Part shown: in pieces, positions 27,358 to 36,986 of the stretch
How the letters are laid out: each line of letters begins with the position of its first letter
How positions within the stretch are numbered: position 1 is the stretch's first letter
Assembly: GCA_002162925.1 (NCBI GenBank)
Contig: MABC01000079.1
Location: forward strand, 27,697-91,696
DNA length: 64,000 nucleotides
Source of the DNA: Thalassotalea sp. 42_200_T64
Lineage (GTDB): Bacteria; Pseudomonadota; Gammaproteobacteria; Enterobacterales; Alteromonadaceae
Direction of reading: 5' to 3'
Position numbers and translations under genes: made by a program
The notes under the pieces: generated by a model
Databases searched by the model: none
The model's input: the letters and a program-made list of their open reading frames with translations, nothing else
Told to the model about the DNA's origin: nothing

Positions 27358-28608
27358 TTAAGACAATGATCTGAGATCATCAATAACCTTGCCATCATCT
27401 TTTAATTGCTTTAACGGTAATAGTTCTACATCGCCAGAAAGTTTGGTAATCGATTTTAGGCTTAACGAAATGGCAGACTTTAATGTCTCGGCTTCCTCAA
27501 TTGAATAATGCTCACTGTTAATTTCACATTGTAAAAGCATACAATCATTGTGATTTTCTCTAGTGATCAACAAGCGCACTTTTGCAATTTCAGCATGAGC
27601 CTGGCGTACTCGCTCAATTTGAATTGGATGAACGAACATTCCCTTAATTTTAGCCGTCTGATCCGCACGACCTAACCAGCCTTTAATACGCATATTGGTG
27701 CGACCACAAGCGCTTGAACCGGGTTTTATCGCCGATAAATCTCCGGTAGCAAACCGAATTAATGGGTAGTCTTTATTAAAATTGGTAATAACGACTTCAC
27801 CAACTTCACCATCAAGTACCGGCTCTTGTGTACCTGGTCTAACGATTTCAACAATGATATCTTCAGCAATAATTAACCCGTCAGATTCGGCACTCTCATA
27901 AGCAATTAATCCAACATCAGCCGAGGCATATGCTTGTAAGGTTTCTACGCCTTGAGCTTGTAATTCACTGCGCAGTGCTTCTGGCAAAGCTTCCCCGGTG
28001 ACTAATGCTTTGGTAATGCAAGAAACGTCTCTATTTTGCTGTTGAGCTTTGTCTAATAATATTTTTAAAAATGATGGGGTACCGCAATACCCTGTAGGTT
28101 TTAAATTATCGATAACATCAAGCTGCTGCTCGGTTTGTCCAGGTCCTGCGGGAATCACCACACAACCACAGGCTTTTGCTCCCGAGTCCATAATAAAGCC
28201 ACCGGGCGTTAAGTGATAAGACAAACAATTTTGCACGCGTTCACCCTGGCGAAAACCTGCCGCATAAAAGGCTCGCCCCATGCGCCACCAATCTAGCCCT
28301 TCGCCTTCGGGATCATTAATCGGCCCAGGTGATTGAAATACTCGGCCAATACTGGCGGTTCCAGCGGTCAGTCCAGCAAAAATTGGTTGTTCTTGCTGTA
28401 GAGAGATCAAGTCTGATTTACGTGTGATCGGTAACGTAGCGAGTAAAGCCCTTGAATTGATATGTTCAATATTAATTTCTGCCAGAGTCTTTTGATAATA
28501 CGGGCATTGATTCTTAGCAAAATTTAGCTGAACGGCTAATTGTGCAAATAAGCGATTTTCTCTTTGTTGTTGATTCTGGTTTTCTTTGTCGTCATAAAAG
28601 CTATTCAT
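27358..28608 (-). CDS. PaaK-like (phenylacetate-CoA ligase family) adenylate-forming enzyme
   Basis: About 416 residues, similar to phenylacetate-CoA ligases. It has the N-terminal CPYYQKTL segment, LPITRKSDL, the core YASADVGLIAYE (about 230), the hinge YPLIRFATGDLSAI, GRADQTAKIKGMFVHP, and a C-terminal lysine region KDDGKVIDDL. It would activate an aryl or alkyl carboxylate with ATP and CoA. The classical Ser/Thr/Gly phosphate loop is weak (LTAGTASIGRVFQSPG), as in divergent members. ATG 28608 is preferred to the in-frame GTG 28620, because AAGGAG overlaps the GTG. It lies within the transporter operon; the substrate cannot be assigned. Confidence 0.8.
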   Translation of the reverse strand: MNSFYDDKENQNQQQRENRLFAQLAVQLNFAKNQCPYYQKTLAEINIEHINSRALLATLPITRKSDLISLQQEQPIFAGLTAGTASIGRVFQSPGPINDPEGEGLDWWRMGRAFYAAGFRQGERVQNCLSYHLTPGGFIMDSGAKACGCVVIPAGPGQTEQQLDVIDNLKPTGYCGTPSFLKILLDKAQQQNRDVSCITKALVTGEALPEALRSELQAQGVETLQAYASADVGLIAYESAESDGLIIAEDIIVEIVRPGTQEPVLDGEVGEVVITNFNKDYPLIRFATGDLSAIKPGSSACGRTNMRIKGWLGRADQTAKIKGMFVHPIQIERVRQAHAEIAKVRLLITRENHNDCMLLQCEINSEHYSIEEAETLKSAISLSLKSITKLSGDVELLPLKQLKDDGKVIDDLRSLS

Positions 28609-28657
28609 CTGGTAGTTCACTCCTTAATATTATTTATTGGTATCATTATTTAAAATG

Positions 28658-29479
28658 CTACAACCAGCGTTTCCGGCGTTTATAAGACTTAAGGTTCTTA
28701 AAGCTTTTACGCTCTTCATTGCCACCGCCTAAATAGAACTCTTTCACATCTTCATTGCTTAATAATTGTTCTTTTGTCCCATCGAGGACTATTTTTCCCG
28801 ATTCCATAATATAACCGTAGTCTGCCGCTTTGATCGCGTAATTGGCATTTTGTTCAACCAGCAACATGGTAATACCTTGGTCTCGATTGATTTTTCCAAT
28901 AATTTCGAAGACTTCTTTAACCAAAAGTGGTGACAACCCCATTGAAGGTTCGTCCAGGCAAATCATTTTGGGACGCGCCATTAATGCTCGGCCAATCGCT
29001 AACATTTGTTGTTCTCCACCTGAAAGGTAGCCCGCTAATCCGGTACGTTCTTTTAAGCGAGGAAAATAGTTATAGACCATTTCAATGTCTTGGTTAATAT
29101 GTTTGTCATTGCGGGTATATGCCCCTAACTTTAGGTTTTCCAGTGACGTCATATCTTCAATGATGCGACGACCTTCCATGACCTGAAACATACCACTACG
29201 CACCACATCTTCAGCATTTTTACGGTCGATACGTTCCCCCATAAAGGTGATATCACCACGCGTAACTTCACCTTTTTCGGTTTTAAGTAAACCTGAAATG
29301 GCTTTTAAGGTTGTCGATTTACCCGCACCATTTGGACCAAGTAACGTGACGATTTCGCCCTCGGGCACATCTAAACTGACGCCACGTAACACTTGAATAA
29401 CTTCATCATAAACGACTTCAACATTGTTCACTGACAATAGCGGTTTAGCTGTTTCTTTTTTAACTGCAACTTGTGACAT
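28658..29479 (-). CDS. livF: LivF-type ABC transporter ATP-binding protein
   Basis: A 273-residue ATPase of the branched-chain-amino-acid-type importer group. Walker A is GPNGAGKST, the signature is LSGGEQQMLAIGRA and Walker B is MICLDEPSMG; LLVEQN is typical of LivF. A basic C-terminal extension (SFKNLKSYKRRKRW) is unusual. ATG 29479 is chosen because TGGAG lies at proper spacing. The longer frame from 29521 would include the intergenic hairpin. It pairs with the LivG-type ATPase at the other end of the operon. The substrate is probably a carboxylic acid rather than an amino acid, judged by the neighbouring CoA ligases. Confidence 0.9.
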   Translation of the reverse strand: MSQVAVKKETAKPLLSVNNVEVVYDEVIQVLRGVSLDVPEGEIVTLLGPNGAGKSTTLKAISGLLKTEKGEVTRGDITFMGERIDRKNAEDVVRSGMFQVMEGRRIIEDMTSLENLKLGAYTRNDKHINQDIEMVYNYFPRLKERTGLAGYLSGGEQQMLAIGRALMARPKMICLDEPSMGLSPLLVKEVFEIIGKINRDQGITMLLVEQNANYAIKAADYGYIMESGKIVLDGTKEQLLSNEDVKEFYLGGGNEERKSFKNLKSYKRRKRWL

Positions 29480-29496
29480 AATTACTCCATAAATGC

Positions 29497-29515
29497 AGGG
29501 GAACAATGCTCCCCT
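29497..29515 (-). promoter_or_regulatory. Intergenic hairpin between binding-protein gene and livF
   Basis: AGGGGA-GCATTGT-TCCCCT forms a compact GC-rich hairpin without a T run. Such hairpins after highly expressed binding-protein genes often stabilise the upstream mRNA or lower downstream expression. That role is inferred. Confidence 0.45.
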
Positions 29516-29556
29516 ATTCATTTTCTAATTTGATAATCTTAAATATCAAAAATCGA

Positions 29557-30804
29557 TTAATAACCTAACCAGTCATCACGACGTTCTATGGTCACTGAGG
29601 TAACCTTCTCAATTTTCACATCGCCGCCGTTATAGTTACCTTTATAGATGTTTACTTGGTTAATACCGCGATGATCTTCATCGGTCCAGTTCGCCGCTAA
29701 ACAAACACCATCTAACCCTACAGGTACCCAGTCCTTCTTCACGTACATACCTTTTTTGATATTTTCACCGGTAATGCCGCCATTGTCTTTTGCCCACTCC
29801 ATTGCTTCTTTCATAAAGTAAGTTGAACAAACACCGCGCATGTAATGATGTGAACGCGATTTATTTCCTGCTTTATCAGACATTTTTGATATTTCACGTA
29901 CCAACGTCATACCGGGTACATCATCGGTCCAAAATGGCGTCATGGTTGGAAAAATATAATCTTTAATACCTGGACCCGCGGCTTCGAATACTTTCTTATC
30001 ACCACCCCAGATATTCGACATAAATTGAATATTAGTGCCAACGGTTTTACACGATTTAACTAGCGATTGCACAGAGCCACCTAAGTTACCAATGTAACCA
30101 TAGTTTGAACCTGAACTTTTTAAACTCAAACATTGTGCTTTAAAGTCGCCTGGTTTCATTGAAACAACAACCGGTGGTTGCACGTCGAACCCTAGCTCTG
30201 TCGCATATTCTGCACAAGCGACTTTTGGCGCGTTGGGGAAAGGATGATTAGCACCAATATGAGTAAACTTAGGCTTACCTTGATTACCTTTTGCTTTCCA
30301 GTCATCCGCCGCCCACTGCACTAAACCACGACAAGCGTCAGAATAAGAAGCGCCATAGAAAAAATTATAAGGCGCTGGTTTTTTAGTATGAGGGTTTTTG
30401 CCGGTTGGATCGGTTAAATGTCCCGAATAAGACGCTGAAAAAACAGGTGTTTCATCTTTAGAAACAAATGAAATCAATGCTTCGGTGTCAGCCGTTCCCC
30501 AACCTTGCATCGCCACCATATTTTTACGTGATTTCCATTTTTTATAGTTCGAGATCGCTTGTGGAACTTTATAAGCGTAATCAACCGTTTCAAATTCAAG
30601 CTTGGTGCCTTTTATGCCACCATGAGCATTGATATAAGCAAGCGAATCACGAACACCATCGGCATACACTTTACTAACAAAAGCGGTTGGCCCTGACATA
30701 TCAGCCAAATGACCAACAAATACTGAGTCTTCCGACATAGCTTGACCGCTTGCACCTAATACCGCACAAGCAATAATTGAACGCACTAATAGTTTCTTCT
30801 TCAT
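29557..30804 (-). CDS. LivK-type periplasmic substrate-binding protein
   Basis: A 415-residue type I periplasmic binding protein. A signal peptide (MKKKLLVRSIIACAVLGASG...AMS) is followed by VGHLADMSGPTAFVSKVYADG and a two-lobed periplasmic-binding fold (VAMQGWGTADTEALISF, FMSNIWGGDKKVFEA). It would capture the substrate and pass it to the LivH/LivM permeases. Long for a classical LivJ (about 365), it matches the group accompanying CoA ligases in other proteobacteria, as I recall. It is followed by a hairpin, then livF. Ligand unknown. Confidence 0.88.
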   Translation of the reverse strand: MKKKLLVRSIIACAVLGASGQAMSEDSVFVGHLADMSGPTAFVSKVYADGVRDSLAYINAHGGIKGTKLEFETVDYAYKVPQAISNYKKWKSRKNMVAMQGWGTADTEALISFVSKDETPVFSASYSGHLTDPTGKNPHTKKPAPYNFFYGASYSDACRGLVQWAADDWKAKGNQGKPKFTHIGANHPFPNAPKVACAEYATELGFDVQPPVVVSMKPGDFKAQCLSLKSSGSNYGYIGNLGGSVQSLVKSCKTVGTNIQFMSNIWGGDKKVFEAAGPGIKDYIFPTMTPFWTDDVPGMTLVREISKMSDKAGNKSRSHHYMRGVCSTYFMKEAMEWAKDNGGITGENIKKGMYVKKDWVPVGLDGVCLAANWTDEDHRGINQVNIYKGNYNGGDVKIEKVTSVTIERRDDWLGY

Positions 30805-30917
30805 TGGAATAATCCTTTTGTAATGTGATTGGCTTATATTGCCAGTTCTATGTTTTAGTTTTGATTTGCCAGCAAGTTAGTATTCACTGGCGTTGTATTC
30901 TCCCTTCATGCCTATGT

Positions 30918-31991
30918 TTAATGAGCAAAAGGGTAAAATTTCCAGTAATTTTTAACTTGAGCCCAGCGATGTGCTAAGCCTTCAGGTTCGAAGATTAAGA
31001 ACAAAATAATCACTAAACCAATCGTCATTTCTTTGATGAAAGCAAGACCGTCAATCACCATAGGAATATTTCCCCAAGTGGTTTCTTTCATCATGCCAAC
31101 ACCGCCAGCAAGTACTTCCGGTAATAACACCATAAAAATAACGCCCATCATGGTGCCCTTCACCGAGCCTAAGCCGCCAATAATGATCATTGCTAAGAAT
31201 TGAATAGAAAGAAAAATGGTGAAGCCTTCGGCGGAAACGTAGCCAAGATAATGAGCATATAAAGCACCACCAATACCGGCATAAAAAGAAGACACACCAA
31301 AGGACAACAAGCGATATTTATTTAACTTAACGCCCATAATTTCTGCCGATAAATAATGATCTCGCACCGCAACAAAGGCACGACCATCACGACTTCTGAT
31401 TAAATTACAGCCCCAGATAAACATGAAAACAAAAGCAAATAAAGCGATGTAATAGAAGCTTTGGTCGGTATCAAAAACAAAACCAAATAAATTAATCGGT
31501 TCAGCCATTGAGCCCGAAGAACCACCAGAGAACCAATCAGCCCGAGCGAAGAAATCTTCAATAATGAACTGAGCAGCAAGCGTGGCAATGGCAAGATATA
31601 AACCTTTAATTCTTGCCGCAGGCATACCAAACATCATGCCAACTGCCATCGTTAAAAACCCGGCTAGTGGAATACATAGAAACACGGGGATCTGCATCGA
31701 GGTATTTAGCCAGGCTGATGCAAACGCACCAAAACCAAAGAACGCACCATGACCTAAAGATATTTGTCCGGTATAACCGACCAATATATTTAAGCCCAAT
31801 GCAGCAATCCCCAAGTACGACATTTGTATAAATAAACTCAAAAAGTAACCATCAACAAATAATGGTGCTGTCATCAGCAACAATACCGCGACAACCGCCA
31901 TGATTCTGATAGTTTTTGTTTCGAAAATTGTATTATCTTGCTTATAGCTAGTACGAAAATCTCCGCACGGACGCATCGTTAAACTCGACAT
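30918..31991 (-). CDS. livM: LivM-type ABC transporter permease
   Basis: A 357-residue inner-membrane permease with about nine hydrophobic helices and the diagnostic LNILVGYTGQISLGHGAFFG (about 64-83) and IIGGLGSVKGTMMGVIF (about 270-287). It forms the membrane channel with the LivH-type protein. It lies between the binding-protein and LivH genes with short gaps (113 and 52 bp), in the same operon. The N-terminus is charged and extended (about 30 residues), as is common in LivM. Confidence 0.92.
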   Translation of the reverse strand: MSSLTMRPCGDFRTSYKQDNTIFETKTIRIMAVVAVLLLMTAPLFVDGYFLSLFIQMSYLGIAALGLNILVGYTGQISLGHGAFFGFGAFASAWLNTSMQIPVFLCIPLAGFLTMAVGMMFGMPAARIKGLYLAIATLAAQFIIEDFFARADWFSGGSSGSMAEPINLFGFVFDTDQSFYYIALFAFVFMFIWGCNLIRSRDGRAFVAVRDHYLSAEIMGVKLNKYRLLSFGVSSFYAGIGGALYAHYLGYVSAEGFTIFLSIQFLAMIIIGGLGSVKGTMMGVIFMVLLPEVLAGGVGMMKETTWGNIPMVIDGLAFIKEMTIGLVIILFLIFEPEGLAHRWAQVKNYWKFYPFAH

Positions 31992-32043
31992 AATTAGCTC
32001 CTTAAACTGACTTGCTAATAATAAAAATGGTTAATATAAGTGG

Positions 32044-32937
32044 TTATATGCGTTCAATATCTTTGGTGCCGAATAAACCATAAGGCTTAAACCACAAGAT
32101 AATTAACAATACATAAAACGGCGCGATGTCATACATGTTGCCAATATGGAAATACTGACTATCAAAAAACTCAGCAACATTCTCTAATACCCCAATAATC
32201 AAGCCACCAACAATGGCACCGATAATGGAGTCAAGCCCACCTAAGATCACCGCGGGGAATACTTTAATACCCATAACGGATAACGAATCAGAGACACCAT
32301 TAACTAAGCCAATGACAATGCCGGCAGTGGCAGAAACAGTTGCAGCAATTCCCCAACTCATCGCAAAAACGCTTTTTACCGATATCCCTAAACTTTGTGC
32401 AACTTGCTGATCAAAAGCCGTTGCCCGCATTGCCAGTCCATGTTTTGAGTATTTAAAGAACAAGAAGAAAGCCACCATAATTAATAAGGCAATTCCCGTA
32501 CTCATCAAGTAAGCCACTTCGACATTTAAGCCATATATTTCGAAACTTTGCGTTTCAAAAACTTGCGGATAACTTTGCGGGTCAACACCAAAAATCCACT
32601 TCATTAACGATTGAAAAAACATAGACAAACCGATAGTTATCATGATGACTGAGATAATCGGCTCACCGATCATCGGTCTCAGCACTATCATTTGCAGTAA
32701 CACGCCAAAACCAGCCATAAAAAATAACGTTAAGAAAAAGCCGACAATAAACGGCAATTCCGCATAGATTAAAAATGCCCAACAAACCCAAGCACCGATC
32801 AGTAAAAACTCACCTTGAGCAAAGTTAACGACTTGCGTTGATTTATAAACAAGTACAAAACACATCGCCACTACGCCATATAACAAACCAACAATGAGGC
32901 CGTTAATAATTAGCTGGATTAAAAGTTCAAAATTCAT
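32044..32937 (-). CDS. livH: LivH-type ABC transporter permease
   Basis: A 297-residue inner-membrane permease with eight or so hydrophobic segments. VNFAQGEFLLIGAW (about 36-49) and FPAVILGGLDSIIGAIVGG (about 226-244) are the usual LivH signatures. Its start overlaps the stop of the acyl-CoA synthetase gene by 4 bp (ATGA), so expression of ligase and channel is coupled, which supports import followed by CoA activation. Confidence 0.92.
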   Translation of the reverse strand: MNFELLIQLIINGLIVGLLYGVVAMCFVLVYKSTQVVNFAQGEFLLIGAWVCWAFLIYAELPFIVGFFLTLFFMAGFGVLLQMIVLRPMIGEPIISVIMITIGLSMFFQSLMKWIFGVDPQSYPQVFETQSFEIYGLNVEVAYLMSTGIALLIMVAFFLFFKYSKHGLAMRATAFDQQVAQSLGISVKSVFAMSWGIAATVSATAGIVIGLVNGVSDSLSVMGIKVFPAVILGGLDSIIGAIVGGLIIGVLENVAEFFDSQYFHIGNMYDIAPFYVLLIILWFKPYGLFGTKDIERI

Positions 32938-34883
32938 GATGCGTTCCTCTGCTGTTGAGTCGGTGGTATTGACACTTTTTTACTTAATAATGTCGCGACT
33001 TTTAACTCCGTTTGAATACGGGTTTTACTGCCATCTTGGAAGGTGATCACCGTATCAACATCAACAAACTCTTGGTCATCATAAATAGAGCTAATAATGT
33101 CGCCATACTTGTCAGCAATCACCGAACGTCGCACTTTACGGGTGCGGGTTAGCTCGCCATCATCGGCATCCAGCTCTTTGTAGAGTAATAAGAATTTATT
33201 GATTTTTTGGGCTTCTGGTAGTGTTTCATTTACTTTCGACACTTCTTCAGTAAGCTTTTGATAAACTTCAGGTAGTGCCGATAAACTGGTGTAATTAGTA
33301 AATGATAAACCTTGTTGCTCAGCCCATTTTGACACGATACTAAAACGAATACAGATCATCGCAGAAAGGTAAGGTTTGTCTTTGCCCAAAATAACCGCTT
33401 CACCAATGAATGATGAAAATTTCAGTTTATTTTCAATGTATTGCGGGGAGTATTGATCGCCACCACTGGTTTTCGCTAAATCTTTAATGCGATCAATAAT
33501 CACCAGATGTCCTGATGGTTTGAAATACCCGGCATCACCGGTGTGCATCCAGCCATCCTTGACATCTTCGTCGTAGGCCGCCTGGTTATCAATATAACCA
33601 GTAAACATACCGATTGTTTTACCAAGCACTTCACCAATACCTTGAGCATCTTTATTGATAATTTTCACATCGGCGCAATCAAAAGCAACACCGACACTGT
33701 CATAATCAATATCATTTTCTTTATGAACGGTATAAGCACCACACAATTCCGTTTGGCCATAAAGTTGACGAAGCGGCACACCAATGGTTTGGAAGAATCT
33801 AAACGTATCTGGCCCCATCGCTGCGCCACCTGTTGCCGCTGATTTTAAAAAAGTAAAACCTAATCGATCACGTAACGCTTTCATTAATAACAGGTCAGCC
33901 AACCAGGATTTCTTTCCTTCTTCTTGCGCTTTTTCAGCTAACTTCATGGTGAAATTAAACAATTTTTGCTTTAACGGCGTTGAGTCCATCATTCTGGCAG
34001 TAACATCCGCTAAGATCCCTTCCCAAACTCTAGGCGCCAGTAAAACAAAACTTGGGCCAATTTCACGAAGATCTGCCATCAATGTTTCTTGCTGTTCAAC
34101 AAAATTAACAATTTGACGAGCAATTAACGCCTGACCAACCGCGTAAACTTGCTCCATGATCCAAGGCAAAGGTAATACCGAAACGTAGTTGTCGCCAGGG
34201 AGGCGAGGATCAGCCCGTAAATAGGATGAGCAGTGCTTAACAAAATTTCCGCCTGCGAGTAACGCTATTTTCGGTTTAGCGGTTGTCCCTGAAGTCGTAC
34301 AATAAATGGCGGTATTTTCAGCTTTCGTCGCATCCACTAATTCATCGTATTTATTCGGTGATGCTTGCTCAATTTCCTGACCCTGCTTGTAAATATCTTC
34401 AATGCTGATCAAACGCGGATCATCATATTTACGCATGCCACGAGCATCGCAATAAACAATGTATTTAACATCTGGAATGCCATCACCTAACTCTAAAAGC
34501 TTGTCGCACTGCTCTTCATCTTCTGCGATAACGACTGTGGCATTACTTTTATTGAGTAGGTAGATGACTTCTTCATGCAGTGAATCTTGAAAAATACCTA
34601 TGGAGTAACACCCCATTGCATGTGCGGAAATTTCACCCCATACCCATTCAGGACGGTTATCACCAAGTAATGCAATCGCGTCCCCTGCTTTGATACCTCG
34701 TTCACCTAATGCAATGGATAACCATTTCACCCGATTTTGATAGTCTGCCCAAGTAAACTCATTCCAAATACCAAACTCTTTTTCGCGCATGGCAGTATCA
34801 TTGGGCCAGTTTTGGGCATTGTGACGAAGTATCTTAGGAAAGGTGTCTAATTCACCCATCTCAAATTTATTTGTATTGTTCAT
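32934..34883 (-). CDS. Long-chain-type acyl-CoA synthetase (AMP-forming)
   Basis: A 649-residue adenylate-forming ligase of the FadD15/COG1022 type. Motifs: AMP-binding loop IYCTTSGTTAKPKIALL (about 193-209), YGQTELCGAY (about 375), GWMHTGDAGYF and DRIKDLAKTSGGDQYSPQYI. It converts a carboxylate, ATP and CoA to an acyl-CoA in the cytoplasm or at the membrane. It overlaps livG by 1 bp and livH by 4 bp. Its position inside an importer operon suggests trapping of the imported acid as CoA ester. Chain length or aromatic nature of the substrate cannot be read from sequence. Confidence 0.9.
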   Translation of the reverse strand: MNNTNKFEMGELDTFPKILRHNAQNWPNDTAMREKEFGIWNEFTWADYQNRVKWLSIALGERGIKAGDAIALLGDNRPEWVWGEISAHAMGCYSIGIFQDSLHEEVIYLLNKSNATVVIAEDEEQCDKLLELGDGIPDVKYIVYCDARGMRKYDDPRLISIEDIYKQGQEIEQASPNKYDELVDATKAENTAIYCTTSGTTAKPKIALLAGGNFVKHCSSYLRADPRLPGDNYVSVLPLPWIMEQVYAVGQALIARQIVNFVEQQETLMADLREIGPSFVLLAPRVWEGILADVTARMMDSTPLKQKLFNFTMKLAEKAQEEGKKSWLADLLLMKALRDRLGFTFLKSAATGGAAMGPDTFRFFQTIGVPLRQLYGQTELCGAYTVHKENDIDYDSVGVAFDCADVKIINKDAQGIGEVLGKTIGMFTGYIDNQAAYDEDVKDGWMHTGDAGYFKPSGHLVIIDRIKDLAKTSGGDQYSPQYIENKLKFSSFIGEAVILGKDKPYLSAMICIRFSIVSKWAEQQGLSFTNYTSLSALPEVYQKLTEEVSKVNETLPEAQKINKFLLLYKELDADDGELTRTRKVRRSVIADKYGDIISSIYDDQEFVDVDTVITFQDGSKTRIQTELKVATLLSKKVSIPPTQQQRNAS

Positions 34884-35689
34884 TAGCCAACTCCTTGCGA
34901 TATTTCAAGTTCAGCATCATCTTCAACACCTAAATAAGCACGTTTTACATGTTCGTTAGCCATCACTTCATCAGGCAAACCACACATCAGTTTTTTACCA
35001 AAATCTAGCACCATCACTTCATGAGAAATATCCATCACCACGCCCATGTCGTGCTCAATCATCACCACGGTAATACCAAACTCTTCATTAAGATCTAAGA
35101 TATAGCGCGCCATATCTTCTTTCTCTTCTAAGTTCATCCCAGCCATAGGTTCATCAAGTAAAATAAGCTGTGGATTCAACGCCATGGCGCGTGCAAGCTC
35201 AACCCGTTTTCTCAGGCCATATGACAAAGTACCCGCCACAGATTTACGAATATGTGAAATTTCTAAAAAGTCGATAATTTCTTCAACATAACGGCGGTGT
35301 TCTAACTCTTCTTTTTGCGCTTTAGATGCCCAATAAAGAGGACCCGTGATCCAGTTATTTTTCAGCAAATGGTGACGGCCCACCATAATGTTGTCTAACA
35401 CCGACATATGACCGAACAAAGCCAAATTTTGGAACGTGCGTCCCATACCTAAATCAGCACGATCATTGGGACGTAAGTGGGTGACTTCTTGATTATTAAA
35501 AGAGATAGAGCCGCTATTTGGACGATAACGGCCCGAAATACAATTTAACATTGAGGTTTTACCCGCACCATTGGGGCCGATAATAGAAAAAACAGAACCT
35601 CGAGAAACTTCAAAGCTGACATCCGTAAGGGCTTTAACACCACCGAATGCTAATGATACTTGTTCAATTTTGAGTATTGGTTCAGACAT
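34883..35689 (-). CDS. livG: LivG-type ABC transporter ATP-binding protein
   Basis: A 268-residue ATPase. Walker A is GPNGAGKTSMLNCISG, the signature is LSYGLRKRVELARAM and Walker B is LILLDEPMAGM; the long insert between Walker A and signature (HHLLKNNWITGPLYW) is typical of LivG. ATG 35689 with AGGAG seven bases upstream is chosen over GTG 35695. It is the first importer gene after the porin gene (102-bp gap). Confidence 0.92.
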   Translation of the reverse strand: MSEPILKIEQVSLAFGGVKALTDVSFEVSRGSVFSIIGPNGAGKTSMLNCISGRYRPNSGSISFNNQEVTHLRPNDRADLGMGRTFQNLALFGHMSVLDNIMVGRHHLLKNNWITGPLYWASKAQKEELEHRRYVEEIIDFLEISHIRKSVAGTLSYGLRKRVELARAMALNPQLILLDEPMAGMNLEEKEDMARYILDLNEEFGITVVMIEHDMGVVMDISHEVMVLDFGKKLMCGLPDEVMANEHVKRAYLGVEDDAELEISQGVG

Positions 35690-35791
35690 ACTCACACTCC
35701 TGATATTTGATATTTTGTTTGTGTCGCTGCTTTCATAAATTATGAAACAGGTTAGCCTGCACCAACAGGCTAGCGATAAAGGTTTTAACGT

Positions 35792-36835
35792 CTAAAGGGT
35801 GTATCTAAATGATAATTGGGCGTAATCAGAGTCTTTATCGATTTCTTCCATAGAAAAGTTTCCGACTTCCACACCTATGGCTAATTCTTTAGTCATGTTT
35901 TTAAATAAGTTGATGCTCCATTGACTACGATCCGCACCTGAAATATCAGCTTCCGCATTGCCGTAAAGCACAGTTGTTCTTAGGTCTTCATTCCAAAAAT
36001 GACGATAAGCAACAAGGTATGAGGTAATATCTTCTACTTCTTCTCCCGCTACATCTTTAGCAAAGGCAACACCAACATAACGACCTAGTTCACCTTTATG
36101 GAATTGAAAACGTAAATCATCTTTACCAAAGGTATTTATTCGACCCGCAATTGATGCACCAAAAGCGCTTTCGGATTCCCCCGAAGCCGTGGTTAAACTT
36201 CGACCTAAAGCAGAAATAGAAACACTACCCCAGTCTCCTTTTAAGTTGTAGCGGGCAACAACATCTGGACTGTCGTCATTCGCAGTATCGCCTCCCCAAG
36301 TTTCAGGATTTTCAATAGACACTTGGAAGTTACCCATGCTGTATCTGATTTGGCCTTGACGAATAAACACTAAACCAACGGTTGCACCAGCAAAATCAGC
36401 AGATTCAGGAATCGCACTGGTATTCATAAAAGTTGACCATGTTTGCCCAGCTAATACATTTTGGTATTTAATAAAGGCATGACGTAGACGTGGGTGGGCA
36501 GAATTTGACACGATTTCATTACCGTCGCCACCAAGAAAGTCCATTTCAATAAACGCGGTAACATCACCATGAACATATTTAGTATTGAAGCGAGTTTCAT
36601 TGGCAAAGATTCTAAATTGAGATGCACTTTGCTCTAAGGGAGCGCCGGTGCCGATCCAAAAATCACGGTAACCAACGTCACCATCGACATAGCGAGCATC
36701 CACTTTAACGTATCCGCCAAAGCTAATTTTATCAGTATCGGTTAGTTTAAATTCATAAGCGGCATTTGCTGAGCCTGTCGCTAATGAACCTAATAATGTT
36801 GCCAGTAATAATTTTTTACTTTTCCAAATGTTCAT
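35792..36835 (-). CDS. DcaP-like outer membrane porin
   Basis: A 347-residue outer-membrane protein with a signal peptide (MNIWKSKKLLLATLLGSLATGSANA). The barrel shows FKLTDTDKISFGGYVKVDAR, AGQTWSTFMN and alternating aromatic strands up to the terminal LSFRYTL. This matches DcaP-type porins, which pass dicarboxylates and related acids. It opens the operon: porin, importer, ligases. The upstream 346-bp divergent region carries repeated CTTTAGGT sites. The AT-rich gap before livG leaves room for a second promoter. Confidence 0.82.
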   Translation of the reverse strand: MNIWKSKKLLLATLLGSLATGSANAAYEFKLTDTDKISFGGYVKVDARYVDGDVGYRDFWIGTGAPLEQSASQFRIFANETRFNTKYVHGDVTAFIEMDFLGGDGNEIVSNSAHPRLRHAFIKYQNVLAGQTWSTFMNTSAIPESADFAGATVGLVFIRQGQIRYSMGNFQVSIENPETWGGDTANDDSPDVVARYNLKGDWGSVSISALGRSLTTASGESESAFGASIAGRINTFGKDDLRFQFHKGELGRYVGVAFAKDVAGEEVEDITSYLVAYRHFWNEDLRTTVLYGNAEADISGADRSQWSINLFKNMTKELAIGVEVGNFSMEEIDKDSDYAQLSFRYTL

Positions 36836-36920
36836 TGATCAATTCCCGTTGTGTTTTTATAGATGTTAATTTTCTGTAACAAATATCACTAAAAAAATGA
36901 CAACTCACAATCGGCAATAA

Positions 36921-36986
36921 GTATTAATGCTTTAGGTCTACACCTAAAGTAATAAACCTTTAGTATTAACACTTTAGGTGTAGAAC
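36921..36986. promoter_or_regulatory. Repeated CTTTAGGT operator-like sites in the divergent porin/kinase promoter region
   Basis: CTTTAGGT-CTAC-ACCTAAAG (36930-36949) is a perfect-armed palindrome. GTATTAATGCTTTAGGTCTA (36921-36940) is repeated as GTATTAACACTTTAGGTGTA (36963-36982), 42 bp later, four helical turns. The sites lie about 86-143 bp upstream of the porin start and about 200 bp upstream of the kinase gene, within 36836-37181. A bound regulator, perhaps the LuxR-type protein encoded nearby, is an inference. Confidence 0.55.
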
